Shown one piece after another: positions 44,308-52,303 of a stretch of 64,000 nt of DNA (positions are counted from its first letter, which is position 1; every line of letters starts with the position of its first letter). The notes beneath the pieces were generated by a model. It was not told the origin of the DNA and searched no databases. It worked only from the letters and a program-made list of their open reading frames with translations. The position numbers and the translations under genes are program-made. Origin of the DNA: Paenibacillus sp. ACRRX (GTDB taxonomy: Bacteria; Bacillota; Bacilli; Paenibacillales; Paenibacillaceae); NCBI RefSeq assembly GCF_022346885.1, contig NZ_JAKRNK010000001.1, positions 310,001 through 374,000 of the forward strand. Direction: 5' to 3'.

Positions 44308-45027
44308 CTATTCTTCAGAATCATCCTCAAATAAATGTTTGAGCACCGATTTGCGATTTTCTAGAAATTTTCTAGTAATTTGATAGTGATCGGTGTCTTC
44401 GTAACGGATCTGAGCTATTGGATGACTGTCAAAATTAATAATTTGAGCGTCTGGATATCCCATTAAGATAGGAGAATGCGTGGCTATAATAAATTGCGAA
44501 TCTTGGGATAAATCTTTAATGATACGCAACAATGCCAATTGCCTTGCAGGAGATAATGCAGCTTCGGGCTCATCCAGCAAATAAATGCCTCTGTCTCTGA
44601 AGCGATGATTAAACAGGCTGAGAAACGACTCTCCGTGTGATTGCGTATGCAGGGAACGTCCTCCGTACGCTTCATACATGCCGATCTCATCGATATGTGT
44701 AGCAAACTCATAAAAGGATTCTGCGCGCATAAAAAAGCCGTTTGTCAGCTTAGGAAACCATGACAGCCGCACATAATTCCCCAATGCCGCCTCAGAGGAT
44801 TCCACGTAGTAAGTGTTATTCCTACCACCACCAGCTGTATTAAATCCGCATTGATAGGCAATTGCTTCAAGCAAGGTGGATTTTCCGGAGCCATTTTCGC
44901 CAACAAAAAAGGTAACATTGCTTGAAAAATGTAGGGTGTCCAATCTCTTGATTAGAGGCAGGGAGAAGGGATAACTTTGATAATTATGCATCTTCTCTTT
45001 CAGCAGATATAAGCTCTTCAAAGACAT
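44308..45027 (-). CDS. Single-domain AAA/ABC-type ATPase (COG3910-like)
   Basis: A 239-residue predicted ATPase with Walker A GENGSGKST near 43-51, a signature-like QSHGESFLSLFNHRF region, Walker B GIYLLDEPEAALSPARQ and the loop IATHSPILMGYPDA. It has no membrane or nuclease domain. Stand-alone ATPases of this type are widespread and uncharacterised; similar ATPase domains occur in OLD-like and retron-associated defence proteins, but no effector gene adjoins. TTGGAGGGA precedes the ATG. The DUF3006 gene is 45 bp upstream on the same strand. Confidence 0.82.
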   Translation of the reverse strand: MSLKSLYLLKEKMHNYQSYPFSLPLIKRLDTLHFSSNVTFFVGENGSGKSTLLEAIAYQCGFNTAGGGRNNTYYVESSEAALGNYVRLSWFPKLTNGFFMRAESFYEFATHIDEIGMYEAYGGRSLHTQSHGESFLSLFNHRFRDRGIYLLDEPEAALSPARQLALLRIIKDLSQDSQFIIATHSPILMGYPDAQIINFDSHPIAQIRYEDTDHYQITRKFLENRKSVLKHLFEDDSEE

Positions 45028-45072
45028 GAAGTAATCTTCCCTCCAAGCAGGATAGATTCAACAAACAATTGA

Positions 45073-45234
45073 CTAACGTTGTTTATCCACTAATATACGA
45101 TTGCCCTCAATAACAACAATATCTCCAACCTCTGTGCCAGGGGGGAGCAGATGTTTTGGGTACTCAATCGAATGCTCATCTACTTCAATTACTGCAATAT
45201 CGCATTCAAAGCGATTAATTGTTCCTTTTATCAT
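45073..45234 (-). CDS. DUF3006 small protein (53 residues)
   Basis: A 53-residue beta-rich protein with the DUF3006 pattern: IKGTINRFE, IAVIEVDE, LLPPGTEVGDIV and a closing basic strand. AGGAGGT lies 8 nt before the ATG. In other Firmicutes DUF3006 genes often follow ComEC-like metallo-beta-lactamase genes; here it precedes an ATPase gene. Its function is unknown. Confidence 0.8.
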   Translation of the reverse strand: MIKGTINRFECDIAVIEVDEHSIEYPKHLLPPGTEVGDIVVIEGNRILVDKQR

Positions 45235-45375
45235 GTAAGAGTACCTCCTATGAACGGATTAGATATTCAAAGTTTAACATAGGCTCAGCAATATAGCGAC
45301 CGTACGTTAGATGAGCATATCTAGCCAATTTCCATTTTCAGTATTTGTACAGAATGAACGTTTAGTATAGGTACA

Positions 45376-45403
45376 GGGTTATTTGATTGTATTCAGATAA
45401 CCC
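45376..45403 (+). promoter_or_regulatory. Inverted repeat upstream of the surface-protein leader
   Basis: GGGTTATTTG and CAGATAACCC form a 10-bp stem (one G-T) with an 8-nt loop, 80 bp before the leader ORF. It has no T-run, so an operator or RNA element is more likely than a terminator. Confidence 0.4.
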
Positions 45404-45482
45404 CTGATTCTGTTACTCCATGTCTAGCTTGCATACACGAAAGAGTCGGGAAGAAGTCATTACTTAAAGGAGGAGGCTACAT

Positions 45483-45566
45483 ATGCTCACCAATTCGCTG
45501 GCAATGACTCTTATGGCTAGCGATGTATTACAACTGAAAGCAGAAAGGAGCTTACTGCACGAATGA
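45483..45566 (+). CDS. 27-codon leader ORF overlapping the LPXTG gene start
   Basis: TTAAAGGAGGAGG, one of the strongest ribosome sites in the window, precedes an ATG that opens a 27-codon frame (MLTNSLAMTLMASDV at its start). Its TGA overlaps the ATG of the large surface-protein gene in the ATGA arrangement. The large gene's own site (AAAGGAG) is about 13 nt from its ATG, so coupled translation is likely. Confidence 0.55.
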   Translation: MLTNSLAMTLMASDVLQLKAERSLLHE

Positions 45567-48500
45567 AAAGATTAGTAAAGACGCAAGCGGTTATTTGGGC
45601 GTTTATGTTAGTGCTGCACAGTGTGCTGCTGCCTGTCGCTGCCTATGCTAACCAAGCTGGAGGCGATGCCAGTGGTGTCCAAATTAAATTAAACACCACG
45701 GAAGCGAATGTACTTGCAGGCAAAACGTTCTCGTATGAAATTGATTATAGCTTGGCGAGTACGACAGGAGACTTTGCCAATGCAAAGATAGTGCTGCCCC
45801 TGCCAGCAGGAATTGAATTTGAACGTACAATAGATTCCATTCATGCAACAGGTAAATATGAGAAGGTTGGTAACGCCGGTACTGTAACATTTACATTCAA
45901 AGATCCAACAGCAGCCGGGGTGACAGGAAGACTGCAAGTGAATGCTCATTTTCCTAACCAAGTAACGCCGAATGGAACCATTGCTACCACGAATGCTACT
46001 TTTGAACATAATCAAGGAAGCGTTCGTGTGAAGTCCAATCTGGTGCAAGTGACGGCGATGGCATCAGCGGAATGGAGTTTAAAGAAGGAACAAGTTGTTC
46101 CCGTGCAGCATGTCAAGCCTATACCTGGCAGCGAAGTGGAGTACAAAATTACATTTGGTGATGTCAAGGATGCCAACCAGTATGGCAACTTGAATATTGA
46201 CGACGTAATTATTACGGATACACTTCCAGACGCAGCTACCTTTATATCAGCTCGTCCAGCACCTAGCAAACAGGAACTGAACAATAAGCGGTTGACTTGG
46301 CAGGCGAATGCTCAAGGAGACTTTCCTACTGAAATATTCGTAAAAGTATCTTACCCAGCCAATGTCATCGACGTAATTAATCAGCACCCTGACAAGTATC
46401 CAGAGCAAAAGGTAACGAACAACGCCCAAGTATCCTACAAGCCGCTTGGGGAATCTCAGCCTACAGTCCTTCAGTCTAAGGCATCACACGGTTTTGTTGA
46501 TGTCCCGCAGGGAGGCATCTGGATTTACAAAAACATTTACAGTGCCAACGAAAAAGAGCTGTCGAAAGGTCAAGGGGTAAGCTTCTATATCGGGGGGATG
46601 GATAATTCGGCTAACGTAGAGCTGCAGGACGCCAAGATGACGGATATGACACCGAATGGTCTGGAGCTCAATTATTTGAAGACCCCTAAGTTTGTTGGAA
46701 TCTCATCGTATAAAGTACAGTACACAACGACTACGCATCCTAAGGACGACAGTAATTGGTCGAATTGGGGCGCACAGCTGACAACGGATAAAGTGCATCA
46801 ATTAAACGCTGCGGATTTATTACCCACACAAGCTGCTGATATCAAAGGCATCCGTTTTGTGTTTGGTTCTATTCCGGTTGAATTTCGTCAAGTAGGCGCA
46901 CTGGAGCTGCGTTATAGCCTGACAGCAGACTATAAGAATCTGCCGGAGCCGTACGTGTACGGTTATTTCCAAGATGGTACGGACGGGGAGCCTGGTGGCA
47001 ATTTCCCGGATCTGGACAAATACAACGGACTGCCGAACAGTCAGGAAAGTCCTGCTGACCGTAAACAAATTGTGAATCACGCGGTTATGACCCATTCGAT
47101 GAAAGATAAGAATGGGAACCCAGGCAGCACACAGAAATTTGTAGCTAGAGTTAAAGTGCTTGCGGTTGATAAACTGCCGATTATTAGTGTCGACAAAAAG
47201 GCGAGCGGCACTGTCTTCGAGTCAGGGGATAAGGTTACTTATACGATCAAGGTGAAAAATGCGGGAAGTACGAATGTTGACTTTGAAAATCCGATCGTAA
47301 GGGACCTGCTTCCTTCCGAACTGGAGTATGTCAAAGGCTCCTTAACATTCAAAAATAGTAACGGAATCGCACTACCGGCTCCGCATTTTCAACAAGGAAA
47401 CCCTGATAGCAGCGGCCGCACTCCACTTGTTTGGACATGGGGAAGTGATAATAGCAATACCCTGCTGCTTAAGAATGGGGACACACTGACTTTAACCTTT
47501 GATGCTCAGATTAATAAGGGAACTTCGCGTGGCTCGATTACAAACGAAGTGGAAGTTACGTCTGTTACCCAGAAATATGTAAACAACTATAATAATTTTA
47601 AAAATCAGCGTTACAAAGACGGTAAATGGTATGTGTACAGCAATACTGCGATCTATATCAATTCTGCTGTAAACCTGGAATCCATTAAGTGGGTGCAGGG
47701 GGATCTGGATAACGGAACTTGGACGAAGTATCCGGACACAGGCAATGTTACACCTGGCGGTGAAATTAAGTATAAGCTGGAGTTACGGAACAACGGCACA
47801 GTGGGCGTCAAAAATGCGATCATTGTAGATGCTCTGCCTCACATAGGCGATCATGGTGTTATCGATCCAGCTCCGCGAGGCAGCAAATGGAGTCCTGTAC
47901 TGACACACGAGCTTAGTTTGCCGCAGGATGTCACCGTATACTATAGCACTGACAGCGAAGTATCAATGACAAGAGGCGACTGGTCGAAGGTGGCTCCTCA
48001 AGATTTGACGACAGTTAGAGCTTTGCGGTTCGAGTTTGGCAAAGATGTGATCTTGGCTCCCGGTGAGTCGAGGGAGCTGACGTGGACGATGCGTGCGCCA
48101 GTGGGCGCGCCGACAGGTCTTGATCAAATTGCTTGGAATTCCTTTGGATATACAGCTATTCCAGTAGGTAGTGATTCATTCATGCTGCCGGCGGAGCCGC
48201 TAAAGGTAGGCATTAAGATTCAAGATAATCCGAAAGCTGAAATCGGCAACTACGTATGGCTAGACGTGAACGACAATGGAATCCAAGATGAAGCTCCTGC
48301 AAGCGGAGTTAACGGTGTACGAGTTACCTTGCACCGTGCAGCCGACGGTCAACTGCTGCAAAGTACAATTACAGGTAACAGTCATACAGGGGACCCTGGT
48401 TATTATTTGTTTACGGGCCTTGAAGCAGGTCATTATGTTGTGAAATTTGAATTGCCAGTAGGATATGAGTTTGCGAAAAAAGACGAGGGAACTAATCCTT

Positions 48501-49522
48501 CCCTAAATTCAAAGGCGGATCCAGCAGGCATAACCGCAGTAGTGGCACTTCAAGCAGGTGATAAGTACCATGACGTGGATGCAGGTCTTATCACTAAAAA
48601 AACACCTCCTGTTACGATTAAGGGAGCGATCGGCAAATACGTATGGCTGGATACGAACAGCAACGGCATTCAGGATATTGAAGAATCTGGGCTAAACAAC
48701 GTTGTGGTTGAGCTGCGGGATGGCCGTGGAGACTTGCTCGCTTCTACCGTAACCCGTTCTGTTTACTACAGTACGGTGACGAATTCGGTATATGACCCGA
48801 CTGTAACTGGTTCTGTCTACAATCCAAGTGTGACGGATTATGTGTATAAGCCAGGTTATTATTTATTTGATCAACTAAATGCTGGACATTATAAAGTTCG
48901 GTTTATTGTGCCGGATGGCTACGCATTTACGAAACAAAGCCAAGGCAGTGATCCTGTACGTGATTCCAATGCCAGTACGCTTGGTTGGTCGGAGGATATT
49001 ACGTTGACGGAGGGGCAGCGAAACTTGACGATCGATGCTGGTCTTGTTGTTAAGCCGACAACTCCAGTTGATCCGGGTAAGCCAGACGAGCCGGGTACTC
49101 CGGGTAAGCCAGATGAGCCGGGCACTCCGGGTAAGCCAGACGAGCCGGGCACTCCGGGTAAGCCAGACGAGCCAGGCACTCCGGGTAAGCCAGACGAGCC
49201 GGGCACTCCGGGTAAGCCAGACGAGCCGGGCACTCCGGGTAAGCCTGATCAGCCGGGCACTCCAGGTAAGCCGAGTGAACCAGGAAATCCGGGTGAAGAT
49301 GGCGCGAATCAACCTGGAGATCATACAGGAGGAGAACATGACGGGCAAGATGAGACAGAGGGCGGCGGCACGGATGTAGCAGGTGATAACGACCATGTTA
49401 AGCCAGGTCAACTGCCTCTGACAGGTGAAGAAGCACCTGTCGCTCCAATTGCAGGTATTCTTCTTTGCGCGATTGCTGTTGGGATGTGGCTAGTGCGCAA
49501 AAAAATGACGACTGTCCGTTAA
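45563..49522 (+). CDS. LPXTG-anchored surface protein with DUF11-like and SdrD-B domains
   Basis: A 1319-residue cell-wall protein. Residues 1-30 are a signal peptide. Several DUF11-like beta-sandwich adhesin domains fill about 35-880, each with a [11 protein letters not shown] or EYKITFGD type strand. Two SdrD-B repeats follow ([16 protein letters not shown] and [16 protein letters not shown]), which bind calcium through DxNxxGIQD. A Pro/Gly-rich spacer of 9-residue repeats spans the wall, and LPLTGEE (Leu at 1284), a hydrophobic helix and the tail RKKMTTVR form the sorting signal. It would be a surface adhesin or matrix component. The convergent sortase gene 320 bp away is its likely anchor enzyme. 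Confidence 0.9.
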   Translation: MKRLVKTQAVIWAFMLVLHSVLLPVAAYANQAGGDASGVQIKLNTTEANVLAGKTFSYEIDYSLASTTGDFANAKIVLPLPAGIEFERTIDSIHATGKYEKVGNAGTVTFTFKDPTAAGVTGRLQVNAHFPNQVTPNGTIATTNATFEHNQGSVRVKSNLVQVTAMASAEWSLKKEQVVPVQHVKPIPGSEVEYKITFGDVKDANQYGNLNIDDVIITDTLPDAATFISARPAPSKQELNNKRLTWQANAQGDFPTEIFVKVSYPANVIDVINQHPDKYPEQKVTNNAQVSYKPLGESQPTVLQSKASHGFVDVPQGGIWIYKNIYSANEKELSKGQGVSFYIGGMDNSANVELQDAKMTDMTPNGLELNYLKTPKFVGISSYKVQYTTTTHPKDDSNWSNWGAQLTTDKVHQLNAADLLPTQAADIKGIRFVFGSIPVEFRQVGALELRYSLTADYKNLPEPYVYGYFQDGTDGEPGGNFPDLDKYNGLPNSQESPADRKQIVNHAVMTHSMKDKNGNPGSTQKFVARVKVLAVDKLPIISVDKKASGTVFESGDKVTYTIKVKNAGSTNVDFENPIVRDLLPSELEYVKGSLTFKNSNGIALPAPHFQQGNPDSSGRTPLVWTWGSDNSNTLLLKNGDTLTLTFDAQINKGTSRGSITNEVEVTSVTQKYVNNYNNFKNQRYKDGKWYVYSNTAIYINSAVNLESIKWVQGDLDNGTWTKYPDTGNVTPGGEIKYKLELRNNGTVGVKNAIIVDALPHIGDHGVIDPAPRGSKWSPVLTHELSLPQDVTVYYSTDSEVSMTRGDWSKVAPQDLTTVRALRFEFGKDVILAPGESRELTWTMRAPVGAPTGLDQIAWNSFGYTAIPVGSDSFMLPAEPLKVGIKIQDNPKAEIGNYVWLDVNDNGIQDEAPASGVNGVRVTLHRAADGQLLQSTITGNSHTGDPGYYLFTGLEAGHYVVKFELPVGYEFAKKDEGTNPSLNSKADPAGITAVVALQAGDKYHDVDAGLITKKTPPVTIKGAIGKYVWLDTNSNGIQDIEESGLNNVVVELRDGRGDLLASTVTRSVYYSTVTNSVYDPTVTGSVYNPSVTDYVYKPGYYLFDQLNAGHYKVRFIVPDGYAFTKQSQGSDPVRDSNASTLGWSEDITLTEGQRNLTIDAGLVVKPTTPVDPGKPDEPGTPGKPDEPGTPGKPDEPGTPGKPDEPGTPGKPDEPGTPGKPDEPGTPGKPDQPGTPGKPSEPGNPGEDGANQPGDHTGGEHDGQDETEGGGTDVAGDNDHVKPGQLPLTGEEAPVAPIAGILLCAIAVGMWLVRKKMTTVR
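48749..48856 (+). repeat. Four 9-residue repeats inserted in the second SdrD-B domain
   Basis: Residues 1063-1098 read as four units, [27 protein letters not shown] and VTDYVYKPG, placed where the first SdrD-B domain has a short loop before PGYYLF. The DNA copies have diverged. Confidence 0.8.
49091..49279 (+). repeat. Tandem 27-bp repeats encoding PGTPGKPDE
   Basis: Seven consecutive 27-bp units, the first five encoding PGTPGKPDE and the last two PGTPGKPDQ and PGTPGKPSE, with degenerate units on either side. They form the wall-spanning spacer and are prone to copy-number change by slippage. Confidence 0.92.
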
Positions 49523-49627
49523 ACGATTCTTAACTACGAATCGAAACAACAAGCGGGAACCTTTGTCTCGTTGTGACCCCGATCAGAAATGTGATGTGCG
49601 AGGACTGAGATGATATTTCCGTATGTT

Positions 49628-49655
49628 AAGCGTCGCCGTTATGGCGGCGCTTTTG
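49628..49655 (+). terminator. Terminator after the LPXTG gene
   Basis: AGCGTCGCC and GGCGGCGCT form a 9-bp stem with one G-T pair, a GTTAT-type loop and a TTTT tail. Confidence 0.82.
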
Positions 49656-49745
49656 TATGGAGCGGGCGTTATCTGAAAACTGTAAAGCGGAGTACGTGTG
49701 GATATGGATGACGGCACATAGGGTGCAGAAAGAGGATAAAGATAA

Positions 49746-49807
49746 GTCAGGTACATCTGGCCTGACTCAGCTCACACACAGAGGCCGACTCCTAATGAGC
49801 CGGCCTC
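49746..49807 (-). terminator. Two hairpins after the sortase gene
   Basis: GAGGCCGACTC/GAGCCGGCCTC at 49781-49807 and GTCAGG/CCTGAC at 49746-49766 lie just downstream of the sortase stop on the minus strand. The second is followed by T-rich sequence on that strand. Confidence 0.65.
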
Positions 49808-49843
49808 CGTTGCTATAGTTATAAATCACGGTCTAAACTAAAG

Positions 49844-50473
49844 TTATATCGTCGCCTTTATAATAAGTCGATGGGTTGATTTCCCGAAAGGCTCGCACGT
49901 AATCAGTGTCAGTTCCTTACTATCCTCACGCTGGTCTAATACCGTTAGATCTTCAGGTAGCACAACGAATTTGGAAGTAACGGTATATTCAAACAAGTGA
50001 TCAGCCGTTTCGAGCTTGATCTTATCCCCAGCCTCAAGTTCATCCAAACGGTTAAAATGCCTGCCGTATGTTCGACTTCGGTGGCTGGCTAACACGAAGT
50101 TCCCAATCTCTCCAGGCATACGGTCTGGTATGACGACACCACTTCCCAACTTGAGTGATTGTGCTGTAGCCCCCTCAACCATTGGCTCACGCAGATCGAT
50201 CTTCTCTATGGAAATTGTCCCGTAAACGGGAAGTCCGTCAATAAGGGCAGCAGGCTTCTTGTTGTGTGACACGGAAGTCGGACTTACCGGTAAAGTTGAT
50301 CCACTGCTAGATGTCTTCGCTTTGGGCAGGGAATCCCATTCAGTGAGCAATCGCAGTTCATTCTGCTCTTCTACATAACGTGTCCATTGTGGATAAAGAA
50401 TAAGAGCTAAGCCGACAACTAACAATAGCATAATCGTAATATTCCACGGCGTTAATTTGGAACGTAAAGTCAT
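49844..50473 (-). CDS. Class D sortase
   Basis: A 209-residue transpeptidase with an N-terminal membrane anchor (ITIMLLLVVGLALILYP), a polar linker rich in Ser, Thr and Lys to about 75, and the sortase barrel. The active site is complete: His131 (ASHRSRTYGRHF), Cys193 (LTLITCEPFG) and Arg202 (HRLIIKA). The order of motifs and short size fit class D. It would cut LPLTG of the convergent surface protein between Thr and Gly and join it to peptidoglycan. AAGGAG lies 11-12 nt before the ATG. Confidence 0.9.
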   Translation of the reverse strand: MTLRSKLTPWNITIMLLLVVGLALILYPQWTRYVEEQNELRLLTEWDSLPKAKTSSSGSTLPVSPTSVSHNKKPAALIDGLPVYGTISIEKIDLREPMVEGATAQSLKLGSGVVIPDRMPGEIGNFVLASHRSRTYGRHFNRLDELEAGDKIKLETADHLFEYTVTSKFVVLPEDLTVLDQREDSKELTLITCEPFGKSTHRLIIKATI

Positions 50474-50698
50474 GATATCGGTTTACTCCTTATAGATTAA
50501 AATATTGCACCTATTCCATTTTACGCGTATGCTGTACATGGTTTCAACCTGTTGTGACCATATTTACACAATAAAATGGATATCGTGGCCCTTATAGGGG
50601 GCTAGTCACCAGGTTCCAAGTGTTGAGGTAATGAATATCTAGTAAAGTGTTTTACAAGGAGCTTGCAATGTGCTGCTTCAGTATGAAGTAGAGAAATA

Positions 50699-50727
50699 TT
50701 GATGGGAATATTAACCTATTGTAAAAT
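50699..50727 (+). promoter_or_regulatory. Sigma-A type promoter of the polysaccharide operon
   Basis: TTGATG at 50699-50704, a 17-nt spacer and TAAAAT at 50722-50727. The predicted start, near 50733, lies at the foot of the first leader hairpin. Confidence 0.6.
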
Positions 50728-50732
50728 AGTAG

Positions 50733-50830
50733 AACTCCCCGAGGGAGGCGTTGATGAACATCCTGAAAAGTTAGCCTGAACACGCAGAGGAGGAAGAGCC
50801 CCTGGCTCCGGGGACCGGACGGGTAAGGGG
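50733..50830 (+). ncRNA. Candidate structured leader RNA (class not identified)
   Basis: From the predicted start, the first 98 nt fold into closely packed elements: CTCC-CCGAG-GGAG, GATG-AA-CATC inside an AGGC/GCCT and GCGT/ACGC helix, CCCCTGG/CCGGGG, and ACC/GGT. The loops are purine-rich. The layout resembles a riboswitch or a processive antiterminator such as the EAR element of Bacillales polysaccharide operons, but I could not match a known consensus. A leader terminator at 51120 supports a regulatory role. Confidence 0.4.
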
Positions 50831-50995
50831 ATGCGCTATTATATATGCTATAAAAATCGAAAGCTGCTTGGACCTATGACAAAAGAAGAAGCCGCGCGTG
50901 AAATATTTGAGCTCAGAGGGACCTTCAAAGATCTGTACATATTAGTGGTTGATATCAACGGAAAAGTTGTAGGCCGCATGGGACGTAAGAAATAA
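50831..50995 (+). CDS. 54-residue basic protein in the leader of the polysaccharide operon
   Basis: A short frame starting MRYYICYKNRKLLGPM and ending in a basic tail (GRMGRKK), with a plausible beta-strand core LYILVVDINGKVVG. AAGGGG abuts the ATG with no gap, which is poor spacing; an in-frame ATG at 50876 is the alternative. No family is recognised. Between its stop and the phosphatase gene lie 486 bp containing a terminator and no other convincing gene. Confidence 0.5.
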   Translation: MRYYICYKNRKLLGPMTKEEAAREIFELRGTFKDLYILVVDINGKVVGRMGRKK

Positions 50996-51119
50996 ATGGT
51001 GATCTGTGTCAATGTTTCCAGCGGTTGCTTTAAAATAGAGCCCTTCTGACTACTGCTTATCTTTATAATGTGAACAATAAGCATATAAGCGCACGGCATT
51101 AACGGAATAGAAATGTAGT

Positions 51120-51149
51120 GGGGAACAACTGAGGAGTTCCTCCTTTTTT
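51120..51149 (+). terminator. Leader terminator with alternative hairpins
   Basis: GGGGAAC pairs with GTTCCTC (one G-T), and the overlapping AGGAG-TTC-CTCCT hairpin ends in the same run of T residues. Both stop signals lie 332 bp before the phosphatase gene, inside the presumed transcript. From 51150 to 51481 I see no gene with a good start. Confidence 0.6.
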
Positions 51150-51481
51150 GATGCACGCATAGCAGTATAAAGGGGCAATATGTATGCTTGTCTCATTGGA
51201 AATCAAAATGAAACTAAAGAACTAATCTGAAAAAAAACTGAAACTTCATGATTCATTTACACATAAATCAATTATCCTTCCAGTATATTAGGCTCGAAGG
51301 ATCGATTTTTGAACTTTCAGTACTTCATCCACAACTCTTCTTTTATCCTCGCAATGCTTGCATGCTAACCATGTTGTCCGGCCTATCCCAATTGTCTATC
51401 CATATCTGCCAGTGCCTATTCAGGATGCAAGATCCTTCTGATTTGGTTGAAGTTGATACATTAGCGTAACGAGGTATTCAT

Positions 51482-52249
51482 ATGATTGATATTCATACAC
51501 ATATCCTTCCTTGTGTAGATGATGGAGCGACATCAATGGCAATGTCGATAAGTATGGCGCGTCGCGCTTCCGCACAAGGCATCAGGTATATGTTGGCCAC
51601 CCCGCATCATCGCAATGGCTTATATGTGAATCCTGCGCCCTTAATCCATCAGGCTGTTGATCACTTGAACAAGGAACTTCAACGCAGCAATATTGATCTT
51701 CTGGTATACCCGGGTCAGGAAATTCGGGTATATGATCGTTTATTGCAGGATTTAACTCTTGGACTAGAATTGTTGTCCTTAAATGGATCGAGGTATGTCT
51801 TGCTGGAAATTCCATCCACACATATTCCTCCCAGGTTGCGAGAGTTGGTATATGAAGTGTGTCTATTAGGAAAAGTGCCCATCCTTGCACATCCAGAGCG
51901 TAATCTGGAAGTGATGAGCTCACCGACTCGATTGGCTGAACTAGTACAGGAGGGAGCGCTGTGCCAAGTGACTTCGCACTCCTTAAATGGGAATTTTGGT
52001 AAAAAGGTGAAGAAACTAGCATGGGAACTGTGCAAGCAGCATAAAGTTCATTTTGTCGCTTCGGATTGCCATCGTGATATAAGAAGAGCACCTGACCTGG
52101 GGGAAGCCTACAAGCGAATTCAACGTTTGCTCGGAGAACGATATGTACGCTTTTTCCAGGATAATGCCCGCAGGGTACTCTTTAACGGGGAGATCAAGCG
52201 GGAGCTTCGTGCCGTACAACCGGCGAAGTGGTATCAATTATGGAGATAA
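51482..52249 (+). CDS. Capsule-type tyrosine-protein phosphatase (PHP family, CpsB/YwqE)
   Basis: A 255-residue manganese-dependent phosphatase. The N-terminal HTHILPCVDDGA and the later ATPHH, HPERN and SDCHRD motifs supply the trinuclear metal ligands. It removes phosphate from the tyrosine kinase encoded three genes downstream and so controls chain length and export. GTAACGAGG lies before the ATG. It is the first conventional gene of the operon. Confidence 0.92.
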   Translation: MIDIHTHILPCVDDGATSMAMSISMARRASAQGIRYMLATPHHRNGLYVNPAPLIHQAVDHLNKELQRSNIDLLVYPGQEIRVYDRLLQDLTLGLELLSLNGSRYVLLEIPSTHIPPRLRELVYEVCLLGKVPILAHPERNLEVMSSPTRLAELVQEGALCQVTSHSLNGNFGKKVKKLAWELCKQHKVHFVASDCHRDIRRAPDLGEAYKRIQRLLGERYVRFFQDNARRVLFNGEIKRELRAVQPAKWYQLWR

Positions 52250-52303
52250 AGAGAGACGGCAATGGAGTGTGTCTAACAATAGGAGAAGGGATGAAGCCTA
52301 ACG

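Noticed and set aside
44308-45027. Retron or OLD-type defence system
   Set aside because: The ATPase has no linked reverse transcriptase, TOPRIM nuclease or toxin gene, so a defence assignment is not supported.
49091-49279. Regular repeats that could suggest a CRISPR array
   Set aside because: The units are directly adjacent without spacers and encode a continuous protein.
48875-49411. Long minus-strand frames with GSSGLPGVP-type repeats
   Set aside because: They are the reverse reading of the 27-bp repeats in the LPXTG gene; the repeat makes all frames stay open.
51180-51230. 16-codon frame starting at 51180
   Set aside because: It follows AAAGGGG closely, but it is very short, and nothing else supports it.
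51248-51469. 73-codon frame before the phosphatase gene
   Set aside because: No ribosome site and an atypical Phe/His/Cys-rich composition; it sits in the operon leader.
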